A stretch of DNA of 64,000 nucleotides from Porodaedalea pini (lineage: Eukaryota; Basidiomycota; Agaricomycetes; Hymenochaetales; Hymenochaetaceae): positions 124,001-188,000 of the forward strand of contig NBAY01000049.1 of the NCBI GenBank assembly GCA_002794775.1, written 5' to 3'. Positions 1-10,700 of this stretch are shown here, piece after piece. Below the pieces are notes generated by a model, which worked only from the letters and a program-made list of their open reading frames with translations, did no database searches and was not told the DNA's origin. A program made the position numbers and the translations under genes. How positions within the stretch are numbered: position 1 is the stretch's first letter; every line of letters starts with the position of its first letter.

Positions 1-167
1 TCCTCAATGTTTTACTTGACCACGACCAAGCACACGCTCAACGGCCAGATTACGAGTAGTAGGTGCAATCACGCTACCTTGCTAGACTGAGCTTGTGAAA
101 CGGCACGGACCACCGCTCAGGTTTGGTAAGTAATTGTTTCCTTTTCTTTCTGCATAGTCAATAACTC

Positions 168-400
168 ATGGGCTTTGTTACTTGCGTGAGCGTCTGCGTA
201 CCGCTCGAACGACCGACACACCAAGGATCAGCGACACATCGGGGATCAGCGATGTTATCCTCCAGTGGATCGTTTTCCCATCCATTGACAACGAGTCGAC
301 ACAGCCAGATAATGATCGCAAAGACTTTCGTGGATTCGAGAACGAGACACTCGCAAAGCTCCTGGCCCCCACAGAGGTTCAGCCGCTCACTCCGGAGTAA
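168..400 (+). pseudogene. Exon-like fragment of an agaric DUF6698-type gene
   Basis: An open frame of 72 codons (182-400) reads ISDVILQWIVF and then RGFENETLAKLLAP, and runs into a good donor (GTAAGT, about 398-403). From memory, agaric DUF6698 proteins carry a similar 'LDWI ... RGF..., LLCP' block. In those proteins this block follows the segment that here appears later, at about 1,000-1,050 (frame SKGRYLARAYEPW), so the order looks scrambled and this is more likely a relic or a second partial copy than the 5' end of the gene at 1357-1870. No convincing start codon was found. Function of the family is unknown. Confidence 0.35.
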
Positions 401-440
401 GTACTTTGAGATAATCCTCCAGTGGATCGTTTTCCCATCC
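257..440. repeat. 27-bp direct repeat flanking the exon-like fragment
   Basis: The 27 bases at 257-283 recur exactly at 414-440. The first copy lies in the open frame and the second lies just after the putative donor. This looks like a local duplication. Confidence 0.8.
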
Positions 441-1356
441 GTTGATATGAGTTGACAACAGCAGCTGTTGTAGCAAGCCATGATATGGACTTCGTGCATT
501 ACCCAACAAGTTTGAGCACTAGAACTCAAGAAAGAGGTCCGTATACTAAAACATATCATATTGCTTTACCGGCTGACCATCGACAGCCAGATCAAGCAAA
601 TACTGGGATCTGAGCTTTCTGGGATCAGGACGGGATTTCTCGCTGTCTCGAGCCTTCTTTCACCTTGTCTTTCGACAAGTGCTCCCAGGCTCGATAGCAA
701 CCGCTGTCATAGTATAGCCAACCCTGCCGTCGTTGCCAGCCTAGTGCATGCGACAGGTGGGGTGGAGTATGCAGTACCGCAAACTATAGTTAGCGGTGCT
801 GTTTTTTGATAGGGTGAAGGATGCGCATCGAACATACATCGTCATGTCAGGCGAGATATTACGATTGATTCAAAAAGAGGTGTGTACTATTCTTTCTTCT
901 GTCTTTCTGTGATCAGAGCTTTCTGTGATCAGTACGCTGGCTTCTTCCTCTTGTCTTCGTTTATCTGTTTACTTTACTCATTTGCAGTACTGCAGCGGAC
1001 ATCTTCGTCAGCAAGGGACGCTACCTTGCTAGAGCATATGAACCATGGACTAGCCCGCAACAAATTCTAAACAAAGGTATTCCTAACGCAAAGCTTAGCC
1101 CTGCTGAATTACAACAAATCACTGATCCACCTTGAACAAAAGAAGACGTACTCATGCCTTCCCTATCACATCATTGCTTATTTATATTACATACTTTCTA
1201 GATATCTAGCTTTGTTGCGTGCGGACAGGGCCACGGTAACAAACAAAAAAGGAGTTACCCGTGAACTTGATGGCAATCATAGCCGAGTCTTTGCCTTCGA
1301 AAACGGTTTGTAGGCCTATAAACACATCTTTACGGCACCTTCTTCTGCTAACTCAG
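401..1356. other. No intact gene; possible exon scraps
   Basis: Short open frames only. A stretch at about 1000-1070 reads SKGRYLARAYEPWTSPQQIL and could be an exon of a DUF6698-like gene after an acceptor near 985. Nothing else is recognisable. Confidence 0.4.
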
Positions 1357-1870
1357 GTCCCGCTGTCAAAGGCTCAAGGTGTACGAAAATAGGTAATGCA
1401 GAGATCCATGGTATGACCAAAGTCACTCCAGGATCACTTGCATATGTTACTGTCCAGGTATTTTATTTGTTTCACGGTTTGCGCATATATAATACTGAAA
1501 AATGTATTACTACCAGGTCTACTTTGCTCTTAGCGCAAGGCTCCATTTCTCTACGTCGAGTGCTCCAGAAATACCCGAGATGTTTAATGGTATTATTCAA
1601 TTGTTCAGGTCTGATGTCCCACATGTCAAGAGGTACACTGCTGAGCTATTGATTTGGTGGAATCGGTATGTTCATCTGCATCTATGTGATATTATGGTCC
1701 CTTACTAACCCTTACTCAGAATTATCTTTCCGAATACCCAAGCGGCAACCGATCCTCATGACCTAGGTGCCATAGCTGATATTGAAGACTTCTATCAAGA
1801 CTGGACCGAGGATGAGGAGGGCAATGAAGAGGGTGAGGAGGACAATGAAGAGGAAGAGGACAATGTATGA
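1357..1870 (+). CDS. 3' part of an agaric hypothetical protein (DUF6698-like)
   Basis: Three exons join with consistent phases: 1357-1457, 1517-1665 and 1720-1870 (stop TGA), with GT-AG introns of 59 and 54 bp. The product reads EIHGMTKVTPGSLAYVTVQ, then VYFALSARL, then AELLIWWNR/IIFPN. These match, from memory, the conserved end of Agaricomycete DUF6698 proteins (IHGM..VT...IAYVA.QVRFALSS ... WWNR.IFP). The last exon ends in a run of Glu/Asp residues. The 5' part is unclear: exon-like pieces at about 1000-1070 and 168-400 may belong to this or another copy. These genes are often abundant and repeat-associated in agarics, and no function is known. The 3' half is intact; the gene as a whole may not be. 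Confidence 0.55.
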
Positions 1871-2905
1871 ATTTTGATTGAAATTTCCGCTCACATTCAA
1901 TCCGATACCATCCATCTTGAACAGCTATTTCTATTTTCCCTATCATTGGTCGCATATTGTTATGTGCTATTTCAATTTCATTCTATTCCAATACTTCCAT
2001 CTAATTGTCATCCACGACAACTGCTGCTAAGTGAGCTATAACTATTATATACATGAGAACCGACAGTGCGCATCACCATCAATTAGAAAGCATTATAAGT
2101 AATTTCTTGCTTTTATAACTCCGACAACTCTTTCACCACCTTGTAATCCTGACTTTAGAATTTATTTAATTATATATAAGTCTGCAATACTTCTGCTAAC
2201 TTATACTCTATCGAAAGTCTTATCATGTATTAAAATCTCTCATAAGTGTTTTGATATATTATAATTTGGTATGACTGTTATGCTTTTCGGTAAGTATTAT
2301 GGTGGATTGTAAGATGGAGTTCAGATTTTATTGCTCTATAATTATGCCCGAAATGATTATATGTATTACATGTCTTTTAAGACTTATAATTGAATATAAT
2401 TAGTTATAATACTCTGCAGATTTTTGTGATGACTTCTTACCCCTACCTCTACATCTATAACTACCACTGTGTAATATCCTCCTTGGTTGAATAACGAGTC
2501 CGCCCCATACTGGGTTGAGGATTTGTCCCAAGTTGAATAAGGATTGACTTTGATTGAGTAGACCCTCGGCTACGCCACGCTTAGAAGGTTCCTCTCATTG
2601 TCCACAGAACCAAGTCTGGTTGAGTGCATCTTGGCTACGCCAAGCCTTGCAGTTTGCCTCCTAGACAACATCGCAGCATAACCGAACGTCTCTCGACCCT
2701 CTAGGGCATTACCTCCCCTATCTGCTGTAACTAAGTGCTTTCAATACCAACCTCAGGTTCCACCTGATAAGGGCAGCGAAGGAGAAGCTGGTTATGGGAT
2801 CGGTCGAAGATAAGTAAAGTCATCTCGGTAATACACCACTCAGAGGACCATACAGTCCAGAAGGCAATACCTTCGTGGTTAAAGAATTGGAATATTCGCC
2901 CGACC
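1871..2905. other. AT-rich intergenic sequence, nothing recognised
   Basis: Stops in all frames. The part at about 2460-2730 is less AT-rich and repeats the words ggctacgcca and ggttgagt, which hints at an old repeat, but no boundaries were found. Confidence 0.4.
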
Positions 2906-3685
2906 CTAACATGCGGGGACTGGTTGTGGTGGGTTTCCCTCACCACTTCTATCGTCCACTAGTCTGGTTGCTGCCGTTAGGCGTTCTTCGTAGACCTGGG
3001 TGTATCCCGTTGTTAAGCCAACTTCGCTGGGTGCTATGTCAATGCCAATTACCACTTTGAGTTGTACTCCATAATAGGTGTGGGTGGCGTGGCAGTCTAC
3101 TGCTAAGTAGCCATCGAAGCCTCTTCGCCATGTAGTGATGAGGTCATCGATGATTTCATCTCTGAGTTCCCAGAGTTCGTGATATGCTTCTTGCTGTGTC
3201 TGGCGGGTGGTGATTGGCCAGTTGAGGAGAATTGCCCATCGGCCACATTGTTGGTGGTGTTCTCTTTGTATGATCCATATCGTAAGGCCTGCTAGTGCTG
3301 CATACATTTGTTCATCTGCTAGCCACCATTTGAGCTCATGCATGTATGCCGTACTCATCCTTCCCTGCATAACTGGCTCCTGCTGTCGTTCGCTGAGTGG
3401 TCTGTGCTGCGAGGCAATGAGCATTGTGTTCTGTGCTGATACTGCTTCCAGGATGTGTAGGAAGATTTGCTCATGTGCTGCCCATGAGTAATGATACAGC
3501 TCCCGGCAGAAGTTGCACAGCTCCATTGACTCGGGTAGGTGTGTCTTATCGCTTCGGCGTGGCCATGCTGTTCGATATGCTTCTTGCGCTTGCTTCCTGG
3601 CTTTGTCATAGATTGTTGCGGGTGCCTCCTGGCTGAATCCTGGCTGGTAGGTGAATTGGTTTGTTGTTGATCCTGTCGATCCCAT
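2906..3685 (-). CDS. Uncharacterised 259-aa ORF of element X
   Basis: The ATG at 3685 lies 43 nt inside the element end and opens a 259-codon frame without stops. The open frame runs further upstream, to 3922, but that part is antisense to LINE A and is not counted. The protein starts MGSTGSTTNQFTYQPGF and contains CNFCRELYHYSWAAHE, LKWWLADEQMYAALAGLTIW and a conserved C-terminal half (AYHELWELRDEIIDDLITTW). It has no zinc knuckle, DDE triad, reverse transcriptase or other motif known to me. The second copy (11933-12778) keeps the same frame over its whole length despite several stops, so this is a real protein family carried by the element. A structural (Gag-like) role is possible but is a guess. 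Confidence 0.5.
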   Translation of the reverse strand: MGSTGSTTNQFTYQPGFSQEAPATIYDKARKQAQEAYRTAWPRRSDKTHLPESMELCNFCRELYHYSWAAHEQIFLHILEAVSAQNTMLIASQHRPLSERQQEPVMQGRMSTAYMHELKWWLADEQMYAALAGLTIWIIQREHHQQCGRWAILLNWPITTRQTQQEAYHELWELRDEIIDDLITTWRRGFDGYLAVDCHATHTYYGVQLKVVIGIDIAPSEVGLTTGYTQVYEERLTAATRLVDDRSGEGNPPQPVPAC

Positions 3686-3728
3686 GTCAATCTGCTGATC
3701 CTTCCTAAAATAGCAATTTCCTGTAACA
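2906..3728 (-). mobile_element. Unknown element X, copy 1 (5' part with ORF)
   Basis: This segment is homologous to 11933-12821. Both copies end, on the + strand, in the same sequence TTTCCTGTAACA. Here the terminal TAACA is at 3724-3728 and is followed by LINE A sequence. In copy 2 the element boundaries are TGTTA...TAACA with a 5-bp target duplication. The other end of copy 1 was not located; a duplicate of the candidate target GATTC (3729-3733) next to TGTTA was not found upstream. The TG...CA ends and 5-bp duplication resemble an LTR or LTR-derived element, but long terminal repeats were not seen. Confidence 0.55.
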
Positions 3729-3733
3729 GATTC

Positions 3734-4847
3734 GCCCTTGAGTCGACCATTTGGTCCACAAAAGAGTCTGCATCGCGATACCACCACTATTAAAAACACG
3801 GTCTGTGCAGGCCTTAAAGGCTCATCCAGCTTTAAACACCTCATCATTCTTAATGTTGAATATGCTTCTAATGGAAACCTTTGCATTTCATTTACCAATA
3901 TTTGACCTGATTTTGATTCCACTTACCTAACCCTTTCCTCTCTCCTTAACTGTGTTATTAACATTAGCAGCACTAAATGCTTTACCCCTGCCCCCCAGTT
4001 CAAGCTCATTCTATCGGCTGTTCCCGTTTATAACAATGACTCCAAAGTCCTTTATTCTTCAGCTGAACTCATGGAAGAGATCACATCTCTCCCACAATTT
4101 GAAGGTTGAGAATTTCTCTACCCTCCTCACTACATGGCCAGCATTGTGCACCTTAACACCCTGGATTACTGTAACATTTCTATCATCCTAAAAGATACTG
4201 ACCAACTCGCCTTCAATCACTTCTTCCTTTATAACAACAGAAACGTCCCTATTTTCAGCATTATCTGACACTTAGAGGAAATGTGTGCCCGTCCCACTAT
4301 TTCCCAATGTGACAACTGTCACTACCTTAGTCACCCCTCCAGCAGATGTCACTCAACAGCTCGATGTGCGATCTGCTCCAAACCCCATTGAACAGCAATT
4401 TATGTTGCTAAATGTGCCCTATGCACAGCAGCTAACAACCTCACTTATGAGCACTTCACCCACTGCATAAACTACCAAGGCAATCACAATGCCAGGTCTT
4501 CCACCTGCCCAGCCCGATGCAATTACCACTCACCCTTCTAATGACAGATTCCATTTCCATTTTTTCCTTTAATGTTCATTTGTCTGAACCCACTACTGAT
4601 CTTCTTTTCCAATCCCTTTTCCAACATGGCTCCTCTTGTCCAGACATTATCTGTCTCCAAGAAATCCCCACTATTTCCCTTAACACCTCCTTAAAAAATT
4701 CTGCCTTTGGCAAACACAGTTATGCTACATGCAATGCTGATCCTTTTGTTTCTTTTCTTCCTCCCTTATTTACTTCCATTGGTCCCAAGTGTGTGACCTT
4801 CATCCACCCTCGCATCACTCACTTATACCAATCCACCTACCAATTCT
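3734..4847 (+). pseudogene. LINE A ORF1 3' half and ORF2 start
   Basis: Frames across 3790-4540 read KNTVCAGLKGSSSFKHLIIL, then ITSLPQFEG, then cysteine clusters CDNCHYLSHPSSRCH and CAICSKPH. They parallel the LINE B ORF1 end (CNNCHRLGHTALKC, CAICSEPH). ORF2 follows at about 4541 with MTDSISIFSFNVHLSEP and the endonuclease motif IICLQEIP. In-frame stops (for example inside FEG*EFLYPP) and shifts show that it is dead. The solo LTR cuts it at 4847. Confidence 0.8.
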
Positions 4848-5506
4848 TGTTAGGACTCAAACTTTCCTCTTTTAATTTATTTTCTACTTTTACCATTTCT
4901 TTTCTTTTAATCACTCCTTTTTATTATATTTAACCATCTTTTCAATTATTTCCCACACTCCCTTGCACCTGACCTTCATTCGTTCTATTCTGCTCCTTTA
5001 TGTAATCTTAGATAATTGGGCGACCAGTTCTCATGAGGTGATCGCTGTATATAAGGAAGAGGAATCGCATCTAAACACCTGTTCTGCTTTTTCTCTTACC
5101 TCCACAATGACCTAGGTGAGACTGCATCCCCTGTTAGGACCAGTGTCGGAACAGGTGACTAATCTGTCCGACATACTAGAACTAGTAGATGCCCTTCTCA
5201 AAGACTCGAAGTAAGTGCTCTAGAGCTAGTCATATGGAGAGGTGATTGGCTTGTTGAATGCTTGGTCTTTAACAGGAGAATAACAGTAATAGCAGCGAGC
5301 TGTGGGCTCAAGCTGAACTAGTATTGAAGGCATATCAAAGGCAGAAGAATTTTGCTAAGGAGGCAAGGGTGCTCCTGCTCACCTCTTTATAGAGTTTGGG
5401 TTCTTTGAACCTTAGCTCCACAGCTAACCTAATTCTAACTAGTCGGGGAATGGCTTCTCCACTTCTCCCACAATCTGCAGTAATTCCTAGAACCTTCTGC
5501 TCCACT

Positions 5507-5950
5507 TGTCAGGACTCGAACTTTTCCTTTCTTTTATTTTCCTTTTATCATTTCCTTTTTCTTTTTTAATCAATCCCTTTCATTATAATTAGTCATCTTT
5601 TCAATCATTTCCCACACTCCTTTCACATGACCTTCATTTGTTCCATTTCTGTTCCCTTTATGTAATCCTAGACAATGGGGCAACCAGTTCTCATGAGGTG
5701 ATCACTGTATATAAGGAAGAGGAATCGCATCTGAACACCTGTTCTGCTTTTCCTCTTACCTCTGTGACGACCTAGGTGCGACCGCGTCCCCCCTCCTGTA
5801 GTAGAGTACATTGTATTAATCCTCTTACCTCCGTGACGACCTAGCCTGAGTACAGCGTGTCCCGAGTCTCCGCTTGAGTATAGCACGTCCCAGACAACAG
5901 TCAGCCAAGGCCTGCCCAGTCCGAGTCGTCTCCCAGACTCCCACCTAACA
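5507..5950 (+). repeat. Ty3-A 5' LTR
   Basis: 444 bp, TGTCAGGACTC...CACCTAACA. It contains a TATA box and the transcript start that pairs with the primer binding site. Confidence 0.95.
5708..5751 (+). promoter_or_regulatory. LTR core promoter and self-primer (Ty3-A)
   Basis: TATATAAG (5708-5715) lies 33 nt before GTTCTGCTTTT (5741-5751). At that spacing the transcript should begin at or just before the latter. The 11 nt are the exact reverse complement of the primer binding site at 5952-5962. The same arrangement and 33-nt spacing occur in Ty3-B. Confidence 0.75.
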
Positions 5951-5951
5951 T

Positions 5952-5962
5952 AAAAGCAGAAC
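5952..5962 (+). other. Primer binding site for self-priming (Ty3-A)
   Basis: AAAAGCAGAAC begins one base after the 5' LTR and is the reverse complement of LTR bases 5741-5751. In the Tf1/sushi group, first-strand synthesis is primed by the folded-back 5' end of the element R`NA rather than by a tRNA; this layout fits that mechanism. Confidence 0.8.
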
Positions 5963-6064
5963 CCCACCCAGGCTCATCCCCAGCATACATCGTTGCTGTC
6001 GACTCGCCTTCACTCAGTCTAGAGGAGCGCTCCCCTCGACGGACTTGAAGTGTAAACCCCCTAA

Positions 6065-7752
6065 ATGACAACCCTCAACCCTGCTCGGACATTTTCGGAT
6101 GTTTGTGTATTACATAATACCACCAACCTACTCTTCCTGACCTTTTCAACCCTGGCTCTCTGCATCTCCCTTTGGTGGAGAAGCCACTTGACTTGGATGT
6201 GGGTGACATTACGTGTACAGTCGTCAACATCATTGTTGATTGTTATCTCTGCCACATCCTTCCACCTTATCATTAACTTCACTGACGAACCCGTCCAATG
6301 TTGGCGTAACCCCGGATCAAACACACAACCCATCCCTGTTCCTCCGCCATCGTCAAGATAGATCTCACCAACGAACAGTGACGGGCCCTTCCTGCATCGG
6401 TGCATTGGAATCCAGACCAACCAGGCTACATTGTGACCAACAACAGCGGCGTTGTACACAATATCTGATGGAGTGAAGTCCGGCACAGCTGGTATTCATC
6501 AGATGAACAAGGAAGGAGAGCAAGGTGGCCCCCAGCCGTTCTGTCATCACCTGCACCATTGACATCTACAGTCCTACTGCCTCCGACTCCAGGCCCTTAC
6601 CACGAGACTCATAGAGACTCTTCACCGCCAACCCCACCTGAACCTCCAATGCCCACGCCCAAACCCGCAATGTCAACCAGAGGTTTCAGCCAGCAGCAGA
6701 TGGAGCAGATCGCAGCGATTGTTGCAAATGCCTTCACCCATCAGGCGAACAATGCCCCGGCACCGGTCACTGCAGCCAATCCCCCGACCCCAAACATCGA
6801 TGTTGCCTGACTACACAAATTTGCTGGTGGTGACGACTACCTAGACTTTAGGCGTGAAGTCCTCCTTTTCATCTCTGCGAACTAAAGCAGATACCCCACG
6901 TCAGAAAGTAAAATCTACGTGGCTCTTTCCTACCTAAAAGGTGGCAATGCAGCGATGTGGGTGCAAAACTACATGGAGGAGTTGACGACAGCAGGCATCA
7001 TAACCTTCACCGACAGTTGGACAAGGTTCCAAGAGCACCTAGACGCCTCATTCGATGACCCGAACCGAAAGGAAAAGGCATTAGTGGAATTCCAAACCAA
7101 GGTTCAGAAGGACCTCACCGCTGATGAGTTCTTCCAGAAGCTTGACATCGTCATCATAAGAGCAGGGCTGACTGATGACAGCATTATCTGTGACCGCCTG
7201 AAGCGTGTGATGAACATCAAGGTGGTCCGTGGAGTACTGAGGTCAATGCTGGTCCCAACAACATACAATGCCTGGAAGACAAAGGCCATCAAGATTGATA
7301 GGGGTGAACAGCAAATCTACACAATCCAGCGAGGTTGTGCATTCCCGATTCCACCGTGCCAGCAGCAGCAACAGGCACCCCCGGCTCGCTGTCAGATTGC
7401 AGCACCCCACGTCGACAAACGCGATGCAACTGGTGTCACTTTCGGAGGTGCCGGCCAGCCAATGGATGTCTCAATGAACGAGGCACAATGACGAAGGGCA
7501 TGCTGGATCTGTGGCAAGCTTGGTCACTTTAAAGACACATGCCCGCAGGGAAAGACAATTGTGCAGTGTATGCTGCAGATGATGGCACCCAGCAAACACC
7601 GCCTTCTCACCGATGAGCTAGGTGCAATGAAGGAATCGGTGTTCGAGGAAGTCATAGACACTCAAAGGTCGACAGTGGAGGACTACATGGAAGAAGAGGG
7701 AGATGACGAAGAGGTCATTGACTCACAGGGTTTTGCAAGTGGTCAGGCGTAG
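6065..7752 (+). pseudogene. Ty3-A gag
   Basis: The ATG at 6065 opens a frame to 6361; the rest of gag is in another frame (from about 6559), so there is an indel. In-frame stops lie at 6808-6810, 6883-6885 and 7489-7491. The capsid part (FTDSWTRFQEHLDASFDDPNRK) and zinc knuckle CWICGKLGHFKDTC (CX2CX4HX4C, near 7500-7545) match the intact Ty3-B gag. Gag ends with FASGQA and TAG at 7750-7752, just after the frameshift heptamer. Confidence 0.85.
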
Positions 7753-7770
7753 CCATCGGGGCAACTGACC
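7728..7770 (+). promoter_or_regulatory. -1 ribosomal frameshift site, gag-pol (Ty3-A)
   Basis: Heptamer G_GGT_TTT (7728-7734) in the gag frame, 6-nt spacer, then GGTCAG (7741-7746) able to pair with CTGACC (7765-7770). Pol is open in the -1 frame from here through the gag stop. The cassette is conserved in Ty3-B at 38225-38267. Confidence 0.65.
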
Positions 7771-10700
7771 GAAAAGAACAAGGAACTTCAAATCGAGATC
7801 CATTAAAATATAACCAACCGTCTGTACAATATGTAAATGCAAATGACGTTGATGGTTTTCCTGATTATGAAGTCCCCACTGGTGTAAATGAGAATAGCGA
7901 GTACAAGCAACTGTTCATGAGGGGAACTGGTGGACGCCAGCTGGACCTCCTCCTGAACGTTGGATGTAACGTGGAGGGTGAGATGAGGGAGGTGGACACG
8001 CATGCCCTTGTGGATTTGGGGTGTATGGGGTTGTGCATTGACGTGAGGTTCGTTGAGTGCTATGGGCTGGAAACCAAGTGCTACATCAGACCCCTTGCGG
8101 TGCTCAATGCAGACGGCACGCACAACAAGGCCGGTTTGATCGAGAAATACGTCGATGTTGAGCTAATGATTGGACATCACAAGGAAAGAATCATCCTTGC
8201 AGTGACATCCCTGGTGTCATCAAATATCTTCCTGGGCTATGACTGGCTTTGACGCCACAACCCAGAAGTCAACTGGAAGACGGGTTTGATTGAATTCACC
8301 CGCTGCCCAGAGGAATGTGCGATCAAGAAAGAGGTTGTGGAAGAGATGAGGAGGGTGAGAGAGGTGCGAATGGACAAGGCGTCCTGGCCCACATACCTCA
8401 ACAACTTTGCCGACGTCTTCAGCGAGAAAGGCTTCAAAAAGCTACCAGAACATCGCCCCTGGGATCATGTCATTGACTTGAAACCCGACTTCAAGCCTAG
8501 CAACTGTAAGATCTATCCGCTGACGCCGACGGAACAGGAGTCACTGAAGGATTTCCTTGAGGAAAACCTGAAGTCAGGTCGCATACAAAAATCGATTTCG
8601 CCAATGGCATCACCTTTCTTCTTCATCAAGAAGGCTGACAAGTCTCTACACCTGATTCAGGACTACCGAAAGCTTAATGAGGGGACAATCAAGAACAAGT
8701 ACCCCCTCCCCCTCATCAACAAACTTGTCGACAAGGTCAAGAAGGCAAAGTTCATCACCAAGCTTGACCTTCACTGGGGATACTACAACATCCGGATCTG
8801 TGAAGGTGATGAGTGGAAGGCAGCATTCTGCACAAACATGGGTCTCTTTGAACCGACAGTCATGTTTTTTGGTCTTTGCAATGCACTGGCAATGTTCCAG
8901 GCTTTTGTCAACCACATCTTCAAGGGATTGATCTACGACAACTTGATCATTGTCTACCTCGACAACATACTGATTCTCTCACAAACTCTCGAGGAACATA
9001 TTGAGACATCGAGACGTATCCTTCAGATCTTGCAAGAGAATGGCCTGTACCTGAAACCAGAAAAATGCGAGTTCGACGCCAAAGTTGTGAAGTACCTCAG
9101 CCACATCATCGGGAATGAGATCAGGGCTGACCCGGCGAAGACGGAAGCAATCACAGACTGGCCAGTCCCTCGAAACCTCAAACAGCTGCAGCAATTTCTC
9201 AGTATGGGCAACTGGCTGCGATGGTTCATCAAGGACTACAGCAAGGTAGTCCATCCGCTGATGTCGCTGACAGGCAAGAAGGACTGGGTATGGGAGACCG
9301 AACAGCAGGAGGTGTTCGAGGAGTTGAGATGACGTCTCTGCTCACCTCCAGTCCTGGCCATCGTGAACAATGAGGGCCCTTTCCACGTCGAAGCAGACTC
9401 ATCAAACTTCGTGCTAGGAGGTGTGTTGTTGCAGAAGCAGGAAGGCAAGTGGAGGGTAGTCGCCTACAGGTCAGAAGCGCTCCTGCCAGCAGAACAAAAC
9501 TATGAGATCTACAACAAGGAGATGCTCACGATCATTTCGGCACTCAAGGAGTGGAGACAGTACCTTCTCGGTGCCCATCACCCTATCGAAATCTGGTCCG
9601 ATCATGCCAACCTCACTTACTTAAGGTCAGCACAGAAGCTGAGCTATCGACAAGCTTGCTGGCAAACAGAGCTCGAGGAATTCGACTTCCACCTCGAATA
9701 CAAGTCAGGAAAGACGATGGGCAAGGTGGACCTACTGTCACATAAGATGGGCTATGATGAAGGCAAGGATGACAATGAAGGCATCATGTTCATCAAGGAG
9801 AAGTGGCTGAATCGTGGAGTGGTGAGAATGACGCGTGATGAGGTGTTGGACAGAGTGGGTGAAGCGCAGAGGGCGCAACACGAGTCGGAGAGGCCGACAG
9901 GGATGACAGAGGTCGATGGTTTGTGGCAAATGAAGGGCAAGGTATATGTCCCGTCGACGGTAAAGGAATCTGTGTTGCAAGAGTGTCACGACTTGGCACT
10001 GGCTGGGCATCCAGGAGCATCAAAGACGGTGGAACTTGTCCATCGAGACTTCTGGTGAGCGTCGATGTTCTCTGACGTCTGAATGTATGTCCGAGGATGT
10101 GATCACTGTCAGTGAACAAAGGCCCTGAGAGTGTTGAGGTCGAGACCACTTCATCTGAATACAGTCCCCAAAGCCCCTTGGGAAATTGTCACGGTTGACC
10201 TCATTGGAGAGCTCCTGAACTCAAAGGGACATAATGCAATCTGTGTCTTCATGGATAGGTTCTCGAAACAGATGCATGCGATCCCAACGATGACAAAGTT
10301 GTCAGCAGAAGGCATGGCCCAACTGTACCATGACCACATTTTCCGTCTCCATGGCTTACCGAAAAAGATCATCCATGACCGTGGCACACAGTTCAATGCG
10401 TCGATGATGAAGGAGTTGTACAAACTCTTACACATTGAAGGAAACCCGTCAACAGCATACCACCCACAAACAGATGGTCAAACGGAACACGTCAACCAAG
10501 AACTCGAACAGTACCTTCAACTCTTTGTTGACCATCAACAATCGGACTGGAAAGACTGGCTCCCTCTCACCAAGTTCGCATATAACAACCGTGAACACTC
10601 AGTGACAAAGATGTCTCCCTTCTACACAAACACCAGACGTCACCCTATGAGCTTCAACACGGTTCGGACTTCCTCTGCCAACATGTTGGCAGAAGAATTC

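Noticed and set aside
3686..3922. N-terminal extension of the element X protein
   Set aside because: This part is antisense to LINE A ORF1 and has no equivalent in element X copy 2; the ATG at 3685 is inside the element.
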